From assembly GCA_023954375.1 (NCBI GenBank), contig JAMLIC010000010.1, forward strand, positions 1 through 64,000: 64,000 bases of DNA, given 5' to 3'. The DNA is from Planctomycetota bacterium. Its GTDB lineage: Bacteria > Planctomycetota > J058. The translations under genes were made by a program, and so were the position numbers. This document shows positions 18,078-26,447 of this stretch, piece after piece; position 1 is the stretch's first letter; each line of letters begins with the position of its first letter. Under the pieces are notes generated by a model that did not search any database, was not told where the DNA came from, and worked only from the letters and a program-made list of their open reading frames with translations.

Positions 18078-19018
18078 GGTGGCACCTCCGCCGGGACGAC
18101 CACCCGCAGGGCGCCCGGCCGCGAGCGGACGCGCAGGGGCGAGCGCAGCCGGCGGACCTCGCCGTCGAGCGCCGCCTCGACGTGGCGCCGCGGGCAGGTG
18201 AGCGTCACGGCCGGGACGAGGAGCCTCCTGAGCGCCGGGTGGTGGCCCACGCGGCGGCTGAGGAGGGCCCGCACGCTGGCCAGGGTCATGCCGAAGCGGC
18301 CGAGCCCCGGGGCCCAGTAGACGGCCAGCTCGCCCCGGTCGAGCGCGCCGCGGGTGCCGAAGCGCCCCGCCTCGAAGGCGTACTCGTTGTTGGCCACGAA
18401 CACGAACGGCGCCTCGCAGCCGGCGTGGTCCTCGAGGTGCCCCGGCGCGTGGACGCGCACGCGCACGCGCGGCAGGCGCCACAGGGCGCCGAGCGTCGCG
18501 AACGCCAGGGCGGCGCCCTTGGGGACGCCGAGGTGCCGGTGGTGGCGCGCGCCGTCGCTCACGACGCTCGGGTAGAGCCCCAGCGAGAGGTTGTTCAGGA
18601 ACACGCGCCCGTTGACCTCCCCCACGTCGACGGCGGCGAGCTGGCCGGCGGCGTGCGCGAGCACGGCCTCCTCGACGCCGCGCGGGACCCCCAGGTCGGC
18701 GGCGAAGTGGTTGCGCGTGCCGAGCGGCAGGACGCCCAGGGCCGTGGGCGTGCCGGCGAGGACCTGGGCCGCCGAGGAGAGCGTGCCGTCGCCGCCGCCC
18801 ACGAACACGACGGGCGCCCCGCGGACCCTCGCCTCCCACACCGCGCGCCCGACGTGCTCGGCGCCCAGGAGCTGGAGGTCGGGCCGCAGGCCGCCGCGGC
18901 GGAACGCGCGCGCCAGCTGGTCGCGCCGCGCGGCGAGCGAGGCGCCGTGCAGCCACCCGGCCGACGGGTTGATGATCACGGGGACCGTCCGGGCCCCGAC
19001 GGCGCGCGCGAGGAGCAT
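18074..19018 (-). CDS. diacylglycerol kinase-like lipid kinase
   Basis: 314 residues. The catalytic domain has VIINPSAG at the start, the GGGDGT nucleotide-binding loop and LPLGTRNHFA, all standard for the DAGK/sphingosine kinase family. It probably phosphorylates a lipid alcohol at the membrane surface. It is the first gene of a two-gene unit with the downstream phosphoesterase. No clear ribosome binding site precedes the ATG at 19018. Confidence 0.88.
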   Translation of the reverse strand: MLLARAVGARTVPVIINPSAGWLHGASLAARRDQLARAFRRGGLRPDLQLLGAEHVGRAVWEARVRGAPVVFVGGGDGTLSSAAQVLAGTPTALGVLPLGTRNHFAADLGVPRGVEEAVLAHAAGQLAAVDVGEVNGRVFLNNLSLGLYPSVVSDGARHHRHLGVPKGAALAFATLGALWRLPRVRVRVHAPGHLEDHAGCEAPFVFVANNEYAFEAGRFGTRGALDRGELAVYWAPGLGRFGMTLASVRALLSRRVGHHPALRRLLVPAVTLTCPRRHVEAALDGEVRRLRSPLRVRSRPGALRVVVPAEVPP

Positions 19019-19246
19019 GCGGGTCCTGACCGCCGCAAGGCGCGCGCCGCCGCGCCGCGCCAGCCCCCATGGGGGCAGGGGACGCCGATGGCCCGGGCGC
19101 CGCCAGCGCTGCGCCGTCGTGCGTCAAGGCGGCGCGCCCGCTCCAGCCCGGCGCGCCGGGCCGGCCCCCGCCGCGGCGCCGCCCGTGCGTCCCGGCGACT
19201 TGCGCGCGGCAAGCCGCGTGCGAAGGCCGCCGCGGAGGTCGGGGCC

Positions 19247-19444
19247 ATGCAGGACGAGGCAGAGCGGCGGGATCGGGGGCCGGCGCGCGAGGGGCCGAGC
19301 GACATGGGGGCCGGTGGCGGGGGGAGCGAGGGCGGGGGGGCCGACGGCCGGGGGGACCGGCCGAGGCCGCCCGTCGACGCCTGGGCGGCGGCGCGGGCGA
19401 TCGGCGGCGTGGTGCACCTGGGGGGCACGCTGCCGCGGGTCTAG
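19247..19444 (+). CDS. possible small Gly-rich protein
   Basis: A 65-residue frame in the gap between the lipid kinase and the NUDIX gene. GGAGG lies 8 bases before the ATG. The product is acidic at first (MQDEAERRD), Gly-rich in the middle and ends in a short hydrophobic stretch (AIGGVVHLGG). It has no family. In DNA this GC-rich, chance frames of this size are common, so support is limited to the binding site and strand. The rest of 19019-19547 shows no other gene. Confidence 0.3.
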   Translation: MQDEAERRDRGPAREGPSDMGAGGGGSEGGGADGRGDRPRPPVDAWAAARAIGGVVHLGGTLPRV

Positions 19445-19547
19445 CGGGGGCGCGGGCGCGCGGTCGGGGGGCCGCGCGCCCGCGCCGGGGCGCCCTCGCG
19501 CTCGGGGCCGCCGTCGCGCATGATCGCCCGCCGCGAGGAGGGGCGAC

Positions 19548-20063
19548 GTGACGGACCGCGTGCTGCACGAGGGGCGCTTCCTCAGGCTCGTCTCGCGAGG
19601 GGGCTGGGAGTTCGTCGAGCGAACCAACGCGCAGGGCGTGGTCGTGGTGATCGCCGTGACCGACGCGGGCGAGCTCGTCCTGATCGAGCAGGAGCGCCGG
19701 CCCGTCGGCGCGCCGGTGATCGAGCTCCCGGCCGGCCTCTCGGGCGACGACCCGGGCGCGCACGGCGAGGAGCTGACCCATGCCGCCCGCCGCGAGCTCC
19801 TCGAGGAGACGGGCTACGAGGCCGACGCCCTCGAGCTCGTCACGCGCGGGCCGACGTCCGCCGGGCTCACGAGCGAGGTGATCACCGTCTTCTTCGCCCG
19901 GGGCGTGCGGCGCGTTGGCGACGGCGGCGGGGTCGAGGGCGAGGCGATCACGATCCACCACGTCCCCTTGCCCGAGGTCCCCGCGTGGCTCGACGCGGCG
20001 CAGGCGCGCGGGGCCCTCGTCGACCCGAAGGTCTACGCCGCGCTCTGGTTCGCGGGCAGGTAG
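19548..20063 (+). CDS. NUDIX hydrolase, ADP-ribose pyrophosphatase-like
   Basis: 171 residues. The NUDIX box is present around residues 67-89 and ends in AARRELLEETGYEA, matching the REx2EExG core. The preceding VIELPAGL and the layout resemble ADP-ribose or sugar-nucleotide pyrophosphatases. The GTG start has GAGGAGGGG upstream, a strong ribosome binding site. The gene converges on the EEP gene with a one-base gap. Confidence 0.88.
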   Translation: MTDRVLHEGRFLRLVSRGGWEFVERTNAQGVVVVIAVTDAGELVLIEQERRPVGAPVIELPAGLSGDDPGAHGEELTHAARRELLEETGYEADALELVTRGPTSAGLTSEVITVFFARGVRRVGDGGGVEGEAITIHHVPLPEVPAWLDAAQARGALVDPKVYAALWFAGR

Positions 20064-20064
20064 C

Positions 20065-20850
20065 TCACGCGAACTCCGCCACCACGGGCTCGTGGTCCGA
20101 GGCGCCGTCGCACGGCACGACCTCGGCCGAGACGAGGCGCGCCGCGAGCTCGCTCGACGCCAGGACGTAGTCGGTGCGCGCGTCGAAGCGCACGCCCTTC
20201 CGCTCGCGCGGGGCGGTCACCCAGCGCGTCCCGGCCGGGCGCAGGCGCAGCGCGTCGACCCAGCCCTGCGCCTCGAGCTCGTCCATGACGTCGAAGCGCG
20301 GCGGGTCGCCGTACTTGGTCACGCCGGCGCGCCGGAGCGCCCGGGCGAGGTCACCGGTGTAGGGGTCGCGCCGCGAGAGCGCGTTGAGGTCGCCCAGGAG
20401 CAGGGCCTGGCCGGTCGAGGGCGTGACGAGCCGGCGCAGGTGGCGCGCCTCGACGAGGCGCAGGTCCTCGTCGTGGGCGTCGAAGTGGGTGCCGAGGAGG
20501 ACGAGCGGCCGCCCCCACGCCTCGAGGTGCGCCTCGACGACGACGTGGCCGATCAGCGCCGGGTCGGCGTGGTCGACGACGCGCAGGAGCGGGAGGCGGC
20601 TGTAGACGGCCACGTGGTAGCAGGCGCCGCTGCCGCGCGGGCGGCCGCGCCCGAGGTGCGCGTGCGTCGGCGTCGCCGGGAGCCCGAGCGCCGCGGCGAC
20701 GCGGGCGAAGCGGTCGCCCTCCTCCCAGCCCAGGCACTCCTGCAGGACGAGCACGTCGGGCCGGCGCGCGGCGACCAGGTCGAGGATCGCCTGGAAGCGC
20801 GCCTGCCCCCCGAAGAGCACGTTCCAGGTCATGACCGAGAGGCGGGTCAT
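20065..20850 (-). CDS. endonuclease/exonuclease/phosphatase family protein
   Basis: 261 residues with the EEP fold motifs: TWNVL near the N-terminus, LQEC (metal-binding Glu), LGTHFDAHDEDLR, LLGDLN and the terminal SDHEPVVAEF (catalytic His). This family cleaves phosphodiester or phosphate bonds in nucleic acids, lipids or small molecules. The ATG overlaps the TGA of the HPr-kinase-like gene (ATGA), so it is coupled to the peptide-modification cluster and may be its last gene, or may simply be read through. No signal peptide is visible. Confidence 0.85.
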   Translation of the reverse strand: MTRLSVMTWNVLFGGQARFQAILDLVAARRPDVLVLQECLGWEEGDRFARVAAALGLPATPTHAHLGRGRPRGSGACYHVAVYSRLPLLRVVDHADPALIGHVVVEAHLEAWGRPLVLLGTHFDAHDEDLRLVEARHLRRLVTPSTGQALLLGDLNALSRRDPYTGDLARALRRAGVTKYGDPPRFDVMDELEAQGWVDALRLRPAGTRWVTAPRERKGVRFDARTDYVLASSELAARLVSAEVVPCDGASDHEPVVAEFA

Positions 20851-21641
20851 GGGGTCATCGTAGCCGCGAGCCGCGCGAGCAACGCGTCGGCGATCTCCGC
20901 CGGCCCCCCCCCGGCGACGAGGAGCCGCGCGGCCGCCCCGGCGACGACGCGCGAGGCGCGGCGCAGGTCGCGGGCCGGGTCGTCGCGCTGGAGCGCGTGG
21001 GCCACGAGGCGCGCCGTCGCCTCCGCCGCCGACAGGTCGCGGGAGGCGAAGGTCGCGCCGGCCCGCTCGAGGAGCGCGAGCACGCGCACCGGGGCGGGGG
21101 CCGCCGCGGTCGCCAGCGGCACGAGGTACTCGATCGGCGCGTGGTCGTCGAGGTCGTAGGCGACGCGCTCGAAGCGGTCGGGCGGCGCCTCCACGAGGGC
21201 GAGGGTGCCGGGGCGCAGGCCGATCCGCCTGGGGAACGGGAGCACCCGGCCCTCCTCGTCGACGAGGGCCGTGTCGTCGGTGAGGTAGTCGAGCCCCCGG
21301 GCGACGAGCGCCGTGGCGAGGGTCGACTTCCCCGCCCACGACGCGCCGGCGGCCAGGACCGCCCCCCGCGGGCCGGCGGCCGCCGCCGCGTGGAACGCGC
21401 AGCGGCCGGCGAGGAGGCGCCGCGCCTCGGCGTCGAGCGCCAGCTCGAGCGCCGCCAGGAGCCGCCCCCGGTCGGTCCCTGCGTGCAAGCGCGCGCCGCC
21501 GCGCGCGAGCACGAGGTCGCCGGCCGCGTCGCGCTCCACGACGAAGGGCGGCGCGCCCGGGGGCGCCAGCCGGTCGAGCCCGAGCGCGAGCCCGCGGACC
21601 GCGGCGCGCAGGTCGGGGACGCGGCACTCGACGAGCGTCAC
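20847..21641 (-). CDS. HPr-kinase-like protein of a PqqD/radical SAM cluster
   Basis: 264 residues. A P-loop GASWAGKST spans about residues 99-107 (GxxxxGKST), followed by LDYLTDDTALVDEEGRV, the DD-containing block typical of HPr kinase/phosphorylase relatives. It lacks the N-terminal domain of true HprK and resembles the group NCBI calls HprK-related kinase, found beside PqqD-like proteins. The target would be a peptide or small molecule, not HPr. Translation is coupled at both ends: GTGA with the radical SAM gene and ATGA with the EEP gene. Confidence 0.75.
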   Translation of the reverse strand: MTLVECRVPDLRAAVRGLALGLDRLAPPGAPPFVVERDAAGDLVLARGGARLHAGTDRGRLLAALELALDAEARRLLAGRCAFHAAAAAGPRGAVLAAGASWAGKSTLATALVARGLDYLTDDTALVDEEGRVLPFPRRIGLRPGTLALVEAPPDRFERVAYDLDDHAPIEYLVPLATAAAPAPVRVLALLERAGATFASRDLSAAEATARLVAHALQRDDPARDLRRASRVVAGAAARLLVAGGGPAEIADALLARLAATMTP

Positions 21642-23227
21642 GCCTGCAGGAGGCCCCGCGCGGCGAGGTCGGCCACGGCGGCCTCGACGTCGGCGAGGAC
21701 GCGGTCGGGCGCCGCGCCCGTGACGTCGGCGATGATCCCGGCGACGGCGGCCACGTCGCGCCGTCCGTCGAGCAGCTCCCACACGGCGGCGGCGGTGGCG
21801 TTGAGCGCGTGCGCCTCGCCGCGCGCCTCGTCGAGGGCGACGAGCCCGTCCTCGACCTCCTCCACGATCAGGTCCTCGCGCCGGCGCGGCGCTCCCGGCG
21901 GCATGCCTGGGTCCTCCTCGTAGCGCCCCGCGTGGGGGTCGTAGGTGCAGCCGGGCGGCTTGGCGTAGAGGTCGCCCGTGGCGCGGTAGGTGGAGAAGCG
22001 GCAGTCGAAGCAGGCGTAGCGGAACTCGCAGTCGCGGCAGACGCGGCACTCCTCGAGCGTGATCGACCACACGGCCCTGGCGCGCTCGCCCGTGGCCAGC
22101 GCGGTCAGGCCGGCGCCGTCGGCGTCGACGTGCCCGACGGCCAGCTTGCGCTCGAAGATGCACGGCACGACCTCGCCGCGCGCCGTGACGTTGAGCTCCC
22201 CGCCCCAGCAGTTGTTCCCGCGCACGAGGCCGTCGTTCACGTCGACCCAGCGCGTGAAGGCGCGCTGCGGCGCGTGCGAGCAGCTGTCCTGCCCGCCCGA
22301 CGGCGGCCCGGGGGGCACGGCGTCGGCGACGCCCCGGCCCTCCGGGCGGACCTCGTCGAACCTCACCGCGTCCGCGTCGACGCCGAGGCCGACCAGGAAG
22401 GCGAGGGTCTCGTCGCGCCGCTCGTAGCCGCCGCCCTGGAGGATCACGCCCACGCGCAGCGGGATCTGCCGCGCGAGCGCCCGGCGGATCCCGTCGACGG
22501 TCGCCTCGAAGCTGCCCGCGACGCGCGTCACCGCCTCGTGGTCGGCGGCGCGGTCGGAGTAGAACGACGTGGCGATCGACACGCCGCGCGCGGCGAGGGC
22601 GAGGGCGAGGTCGTCCGTGAGCAGGGCCAGGTTCGTGTAGAGCTCGACCTCGAGCCCCAGCCCGCGCGCGCGGTCGATGAGGGGCAGGAGGTCCGGGTGG
22701 AGGAGCGGCTCGCCGCCGGTGAGCTGGACCATCTCGCAGCCGACCGCCGCGGCGTCGTCGAGCAGCCGCGCGTAGCCCTCGGTCGTGAGCGCCGAGCGGT
22801 GCTCGCCGCCCGAGCTGGCGTAGCAGTGCGTGCAGGCGAGGTTGCAGCCGGCGCTCAGCTCGATCCACAGGAAGCGCAGGCGCCGGCTCCGCCCGACGGG
22901 GAGCGCCTCCGGGCGGCGCGCGCCGCGCCCGAGCAGGGCGGCGCGCATGGCCTCGGGGAGGTGGCCCGCGCCGACGCGCCCGCGGCCGAGCAGGTCCACG
23001 AGCAAGGCGTCGCCGCGCTCGGCGGCGGCCAGGGCGCCCGCCTCGACCCAGTGGACCGCGCCGCGCTGGACGTCGTAGAGCGCCGCGTGGCGGGCGCCGT
23101 GGACGAGGTACAGGCCGTCGGCCAGCCGCTCGGTCGGGGCCGGCGCCGGGGTGTCGCGCGGCGGCGGCGGGGGGACGGCCGGGAGGTCCCGGCGGACGGG
23201 CGCGAGCGTGAGGGGACGCGCCGTCAC
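21638..23227 (-). CDS. radical SAM-SPASM protein with C-terminal PqqD-like domain
   Basis: 529 residues. Residues 30-110 form a short N-terminal domain (DGLYLVH...LYDVQRG). The radical SAM cluster motif CNLACTHC (C128, C132, C135) is followed by LTGGEPLLHP. The SPASM region has further cysteines (NNCWGG, VPCIFERK, ECRVCRDCEFRYACFDC) for auxiliary clusters. The last 75 residues resemble PqqD (ALNATAAAVWELLDGRRDV). Such fusions modify ribosomal peptides, often at Cys side chains. The GTG start abuts the TAG of precursor peptide 1 with no gap, so enzyme and substrate are probably translated together. The exact reaction cannot be read from sequence. Confidence 0.88.
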   Translation of the reverse strand: MTARPLTLAPVRRDLPAVPPPPPRDTPAPAPTERLADGLYLVHGARHAALYDVQRGAVHWVEAGALAAAERGDALLVDLLGRGRVGAGHLPEAMRAALLGRGARRPEALPVGRSRRLRFLWIELSAGCNLACTHCYASSGGEHRSALTTEGYARLLDDAAAVGCEMVQLTGGEPLLHPDLLPLIDRARGLGLEVELYTNLALLTDDLALALAARGVSIATSFYSDRAADHEAVTRVAGSFEATVDGIRRALARQIPLRVGVILQGGGYERRDETLAFLVGLGVDADAVRFDEVRPEGRGVADAVPPGPPSGGQDSCSHAPQRAFTRWVDVNDGLVRGNNCWGGELNVTARGEVVPCIFERKLAVGHVDADGAGLTALATGERARAVWSITLEECRVCRDCEFRYACFDCRFSTYRATGDLYAKPPGCTYDPHAGRYEEDPGMPPGAPRRREDLIVEEVEDGLVALDEARGEAHALNATAAAVWELLDGRRDVAAVAGIIADVTGAAPDRVLADVEAAVADLAARGLLQA

Positions 23228-23452
23228 CTAGCCGCCCGTGAAAGGGGGGCAGCCGGGGTTCTGCTTCGGCGCGCACGGCGGCGCCGGGTTGCAGTTCGGC
23301 CCGCACGGCTGGCAGTTGGATGCGGTCTGAGCCCCGGCGGTCTGCACGAACACGCCGAACGTGGCCACGAACGGCGCCGCGTAGAGCCCCGCCCGCAGGA
23401 GGCGGCGGCGGGCGCGGTCGACGTCGGGGTCCGGGGCGCAAGCATCGGCCAT
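23228..23452 (-). CDS. candidate precursor peptide 1 (Cys/Pro/Gly-rich, Tat-like signal)
   Basis: 74 residues. A short acidic start is followed by DRARRRLLRAG, a twin-arginine-like motif, then a hydrophobic stretch (APFVATFGVFV) and a possible signal peptidase site (AGA-Q). The remaining 30 residues hold five cysteines at 47, 50, 54, 60 and 68 (C-x2-C-x3-C-x5-C-x7-C) within CQPCGPNC, PPCAPK and NPGC, ending GG. Precursor 2 has the same core with identical cysteine spacing. Its stop codon is immediately followed by the radical SAM gene. I infer a modified, exported peptide. A simple Cys-rich exported protein without modification is the alternative. Confidence 0.75.
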   Translation of the reverse strand: MADACAPDPDVDRARRRLLRAGLYAAPFVATFGVFVQTAGAQTASNCQPCGPNCNPAPPCAPKQNPGCPPFTGG

Positions 23453-23459
23453 GAAGATC

Positions 23460-23488
23460 GTTATGACTCGCAGACCGGCTCCTGTCAA
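23460..23488 (-). promoter_or_regulatory. strong sigma-70-type promoter before precursor 1
   Basis: On the minus strand TTGACA (23488-23483), a 17-base spacer and CATAAC (23465-23460). The ATG begins 7 nt after the -10 hexamer, so the transcript would be leaderless. It lies in the 53-base gap between the two precursor genes and would let precursor 1 and the radical SAM gene be expressed apart from the upstream genes. Confidence 0.6.
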
Positions 23489-23505
23489 ACGACGCGGGTC
23501 GTTCG

Positions 23506-23841
23506 TCAGCCCCCGCCGATGTAGGGATTGCAGCCCGGGTTGCTCTTGGGCGCGCATGGAGGCGGCGGGACACAGTTGGGTCCGCACGGCTGGCAGGGCG
23601 AGGCCTGCGCGTGGGCGTTCGGCACGAACACACCGAAGGTGGCGACGAAGGGTGCCATGTATGCACCAGCTTTGAGCAACCGGCGCCGCGCGCGGTCCAC
23701 CGCCGGGTCCGGGTCCGCCTCGGGGGTGGCCTGGCGCGGCGTATCAGGCCCACTCGCAAGGGCATCGGGGCGCGGCTGAGCGCCGCATCCGGGCGCGCCC
23801 CGAGGAGGAGTATCGGGGGCGTCGTCGTCCTCGCGCGTCAT
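23506..23841 (-). CDS. candidate precursor peptide 2 (paralogue of precursor 1)
   Basis: 111 residues. The first 47 are a Pro/Asp-rich extension absent from precursor 1. Then comes VDRARRRLLKAGAYMAPF, a Tat-like motif and hydrophobic core, ending AHA-Q. The 32-residue tail has five cysteines at 83, 86, 90, 96 and 104, the same spacing as precursor 1, in CQPCGPNC, PPCAPK and NPGC, ending IGGG. From VDRARRR onwards the two peptides align almost without gaps, so they are tandem paralogues. The different N-terminal extension could target or delay processing. No match to a named peptide family comes to mind. Confidence 0.72.
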   Translation of the reverse strand: MTREDDDAPDTPPRGAPGCGAQPRPDALASGPDTPRQATPEADPDPAVDRARRRLLKAGAYMAPFVATFGVFVPNAHAQASPCQPCGPNCVPPPPCAPKSNPGCNPYIGGG

Positions 23842-23847
23842 TCCGTG

Positions 23848-23876
23848 GATATAACGTGGTGAGCGCCTCGGTTCAA
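23848..23876 (-). promoter_or_regulatory. sigma-70-type promoter before precursor 2
   Basis: TTGAAC (23876-23871), a 17-base spacer and TATATC (23853-23848) on the minus strand. The ATG of precursor 2 starts 6 nt further on, so again no leader. The -35 overlaps the last codons of the nucleotidyltransferase gene. Confidence 0.6.
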
Positions 23877-24916
23877 GCGAGCAGCCGGCGGGCGATGCTC
23901 CGCCAGCGCGCCAGGTGACCGCCGCGGGCGCGCGCGTAGTCGCCGGGCGGGACGGCGAGACGGCCGGCGAGGAGCGCCGCCTCGTGCGGGCGGTCGAGGA
24001 GGAGCCAGCTCCCGACGAGGGCGCGCAGGGCCTCGCGCGTCGTGCCGGGCGCCCGGCCGGCGTCGGCGTAGGCCTCGAGCGGGCGCCGCGCCAGGGCGCG
24101 CAGGAGCGGGTCGAGGCGGGGCGGCGAGCCCGGCACGCCGAGCCGGGCCGCCAGGGCCTGCCCCAGCCGCAGGGCGCGCGCGCAGCCGAGGCGGCGCGCC
24201 ACCTCGGCCGACCTCGCCACGTCGTCGGCCGTCGAGCGGCCGAGGATCGCGGCGAGGTCGACCACGCGGCGGAGCGCCAGGCGGTCCTGGACGAGCTGCA
24301 CGGCGGCGAGGGCGATCGTCCAGGGCCGGTCGAACGTGGCCACGCCGCGCAGGCGCTCGCCGCCGTCGGGGGCGGGCGAGCGGCGGCCGAGGAGCGGCTT
24401 GACCAGCCGCACGTGCAGGTCGACCTGCGGGGCCGCGAGCGAGCCGGGCACGACGAGCTCGACCCCGCCCGAGAGCGCCAGGTCCCCCGGCGTCACCGGC
24501 GCGACGGGCCGGTAGCCGAGCGGCTCAAGCGCGCGCAGGGCCTCGCGGAGGTCGCCCGGGGCGACGTGGAGGTCGAGGTCGCTCGACACGCGCGAGGCCG
24601 GGTCCTCGTAGGCCTGCTCGGCGAAGACCGGCCCCTTGAAGGCCCGCGCCCCGACGCCGGCGACCTCGAGCGCCGCGAGCACGGCCTCGAGCCGGCCCCA
24701 GGCGGCGCGGTGCCGGACGCGCGCCGCGGCGTGCGCCTGGAAGGCCCGGGTCCGCGTCGCCGGGTCGAGGTCGCCGCGCGCGAGCAGCCGCCGGGCGACC
24801 AGCGGCAGGACCCCGGCGCGCGCGGCGGCCTCGAGCGCCTCGCGCGGGTCCCCGGGCGGGAGGGCGATCGGTGAGGCGGACCACGGCCGCAGCAGGAGCG
24901 CCTCGAGCGGGCTCAC
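23873..24916 (-). CDS. NTP_transf_5-type nucleotidyltransferase of the peptide cluster
   Basis: 347 residues. The recognisable core is FKGPVFAE (about 93-100), then SSDLDLHV with D113-x-D115, the metal-binding pair of the nucleotidyltransferase fold, and later QVDLHVRLV. The helical C-terminal half contains DLAAIL. This family recurs in lasso-peptide and PqqD/HprK-related clusters, where it is thought to nucleotidylate a substrate. The GTG at 24916 lies 6 nt after TACGCT (24928-24923), a probable leaderless start of the whole cluster. The stop is 31 bases before precursor 2. Confidence 0.75.
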   Translation of the reverse strand: MSPLEALLLRPWSASPIALPPGDPREALEAAARAGVLPLVARRLLARGDLDPATRTRAFQAHAAARVRHRAAWGRLEAVLAALEVAGVGARAFKGPVFAEQAYEDPASRVSSDLDLHVAPGDLREALRALEPLGYRPVAPVTPGDLALSGGVELVVPGSLAAPQVDLHVRLVKPLLGRRSPAPDGGERLRGVATFDRPWTIALAAVQLVQDRLALRRVVDLAAILGRSTADDVARSAEVARRLGCARALRLGQALAARLGVPGSPPRLDPLLRALARRPLEAYADAGRAPGTTREALRALVGSWLLLDRPHEAALLAGRLAVPPGDYARARGGHLARWRSIARRLLA

Positions 24917-25081
24917 GGCCCGAGCGTACGCCCGGGGGGCGCGGCGCGCGACGCTCACAGCGGCCGTCGCTGGTCCTGATGTCCACGTCCGGGCGCGCGG
25001 CTCGATGCTCCGATCCGCAGTGAGGCACCTGTCGCCCTCGCTCCGGCCGCTTCGCGGCCTCCGCTCGGGGATGCGCGCCAC

Positions 25082-25116
25082 CGCTCGATCTTCTCGCTTC
25101 GCGCGCAGATCAAGCG
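25082..25116 (-). terminator. stem-loop downstream of ada
   Basis: CGCTCGATCT at 25082-25091 pairs with AGATCAAGCG at 25107-25116 with one mismatch. A second perfect hairpin, GGCCGC-TTC-GCGGCC, lies at 25045-25059. Both follow the ada stop and precede the nucleotidyltransferase promoter. No T run follows. Confidence 0.35.
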
Positions 25117-25126
25117 GTGAGCGCGG

Positions 25127-26188
25127 TCAGCCCCGCCCGCGCCCCTGCTCCAGGTCCAGGAGCGCGCGCTTGCGCCACACCTGCCCGCCGTAGCCGCACG
25201 GCCCGCCGTCCGCGCCCACGACGCGGTGGCAGGGGATCACGATCGCCAGGCGGTTGTCGCCGTTGGCCCGCCCGACCGCGCGCGCCGCGCCCGGGCGTCC
25301 GAGCGCGCGGGCCTGCTCGGCGTAGGTGCGCGTCTCGCCGCAGGGGATCCGCAGGAGCGCCGCCCACGCCGCCCGCTGGAAGGGCGACCCCGGCGTGACG
25401 AGCGGGACGTCGAACGTCCGCCGGGCGCCCGCGAAGTACTCGCCCAGCTCGCGCTCGACCTGCGCGAGGCAGGGGGTGTCGCCCTGGACGAAGACCGCGT
25501 CGAGTGCGCGGCGCAGGCGTGACACCTGCGTCTCCAGCATGCGGCGGTCGGCGAACTCGAGCAGGCAGAGCCCCTCGTCGGTGGCGCCGGCGAGCATGAC
25601 CCCCAGCGGCGTGAGCAGGCGGCGGACGACGACGCGGGTCGCGCCGCGCAGGCGCCCCGGCGCGTCGCCGAACAGCCGCCCGAACGCCTCCCTGAACCCG
25701 CTCGGCGACTCCCACCCGGCGTCGTAGCCCGCCTCGAGCAGGTCGTCGCCGGCGCCGATCCGCGTGAGCGCCGCGCCCAGCCGCCGCGCGCGGCAGAAGG
25801 CGTGGAAGGTCATGCCGTGCTCTCGCAGGAACCAGCGCCTGACGCGCGCCGGCTCGAGCCCCAGCGCCCGCAACTCCGCGTCGCGCCAGCGGCGCGCGGG
25901 GTCGGCCTCGACCTCGCGCAGGAGGTCGCGCAGCCAGGCGGGCGCCGCGCCCAGGGGCTCGAGCGGGCGGCAGCGCAGGCAGGGGCGGAAGCCCGCGAGC
26001 AAGGCGTCGCGCGCGCCGGCGAAGAAGCGCACGTGCTCGGGGCGGGGCTTCCTGGCGGGGCAGGTCGGCCGGCAGAAGATCCCGGTCGTGTCGACCCCGG
26101 CCACGAACACGCCCTCGTACTCGCCGTCGCGGCGGAGGAGGGCGCGGAACATCTCGTCGGTCGAGGGGAGCGTCGCGAGCGTCGTCAT
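25127..26188 (-). CDS. ada: bifunctional Ada: methyl-phosphotriester sensor and O6-methylguanine methyltransferase
   Basis: 353 residues, the full Ada length. The N-terminal zinc domain has C39, C43, C70 and C73 (FCRPTC, CLRC), C39 being the methyl acceptor that switches Ada to an activator. An AraC-type helix-turn-helix follows (DAELRALGLEPARVRRWF). The C-terminal methyltransferase domain carries the active-site PCHRVVGADG and the YGGQVWRKRALL end. It repairs alkylated DNA and induces its own regulon. It is a single-gene unit here, with no alkA or alkB neighbour. Confidence 0.95.
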   Translation of the reverse strand: MTTLATLPSTDEMFRALLRRDGEYEGVFVAGVDTTGIFCRPTCPARKPRPEHVRFFAGARDALLAGFRPCLRCRPLEPLGAAPAWLRDLLREVEADPARRWRDAELRALGLEPARVRRWFLREHGMTFHAFCRARRLGAALTRIGAGDDLLEAGYDAGWESPSGFREAFGRLFGDAPGRLRGATRVVVRRLLTPLGVMLAGATDEGLCLLEFADRRMLETQVSRLRRALDAVFVQGDTPCLAQVERELGEYFAGARRTFDVPLVTPGSPFQRAAWAALLRIPCGETRTYAEQARALGRPGAARAVGRANGDNRLAIVIPCHRVVGADGGPCGYGGQVWRKRALLDLEQGRGRG

Positions 26189-26447
26189 GCCGACCAGGAT
26201 CGCCGGGGCGCGCGGCGCGCTCTACCGGGGAGTGGACGCCGAACTCCTGCGGTGGTCGCCGGGGGGGCTCGCGCTCCCCGCGGTCCCCCCGGCTCGGGCC
26301 GCCGGAGGCTGGAACGAAGGCGCGGCTGGCGCGACGCCGGATGCCGCGGCGAGGCGGGCGGCGCCCGTCCGCCGAGCCGTGAGCGGCGCCGCAGTAGGAT
26401 GCGCGAGAGCAGGCGCCGGGTGACGTGGCGCGCGCGGAGGTGAGCGA

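Noticed and set aside
20857..20862. TACGAT 7 nt before the EEP gene start as another leaderless promoter
   Set aside because: It lies inside the upstream coding sequence and the start overlaps the previous stop (ATGA), so translational coupling explains it without a promoter.
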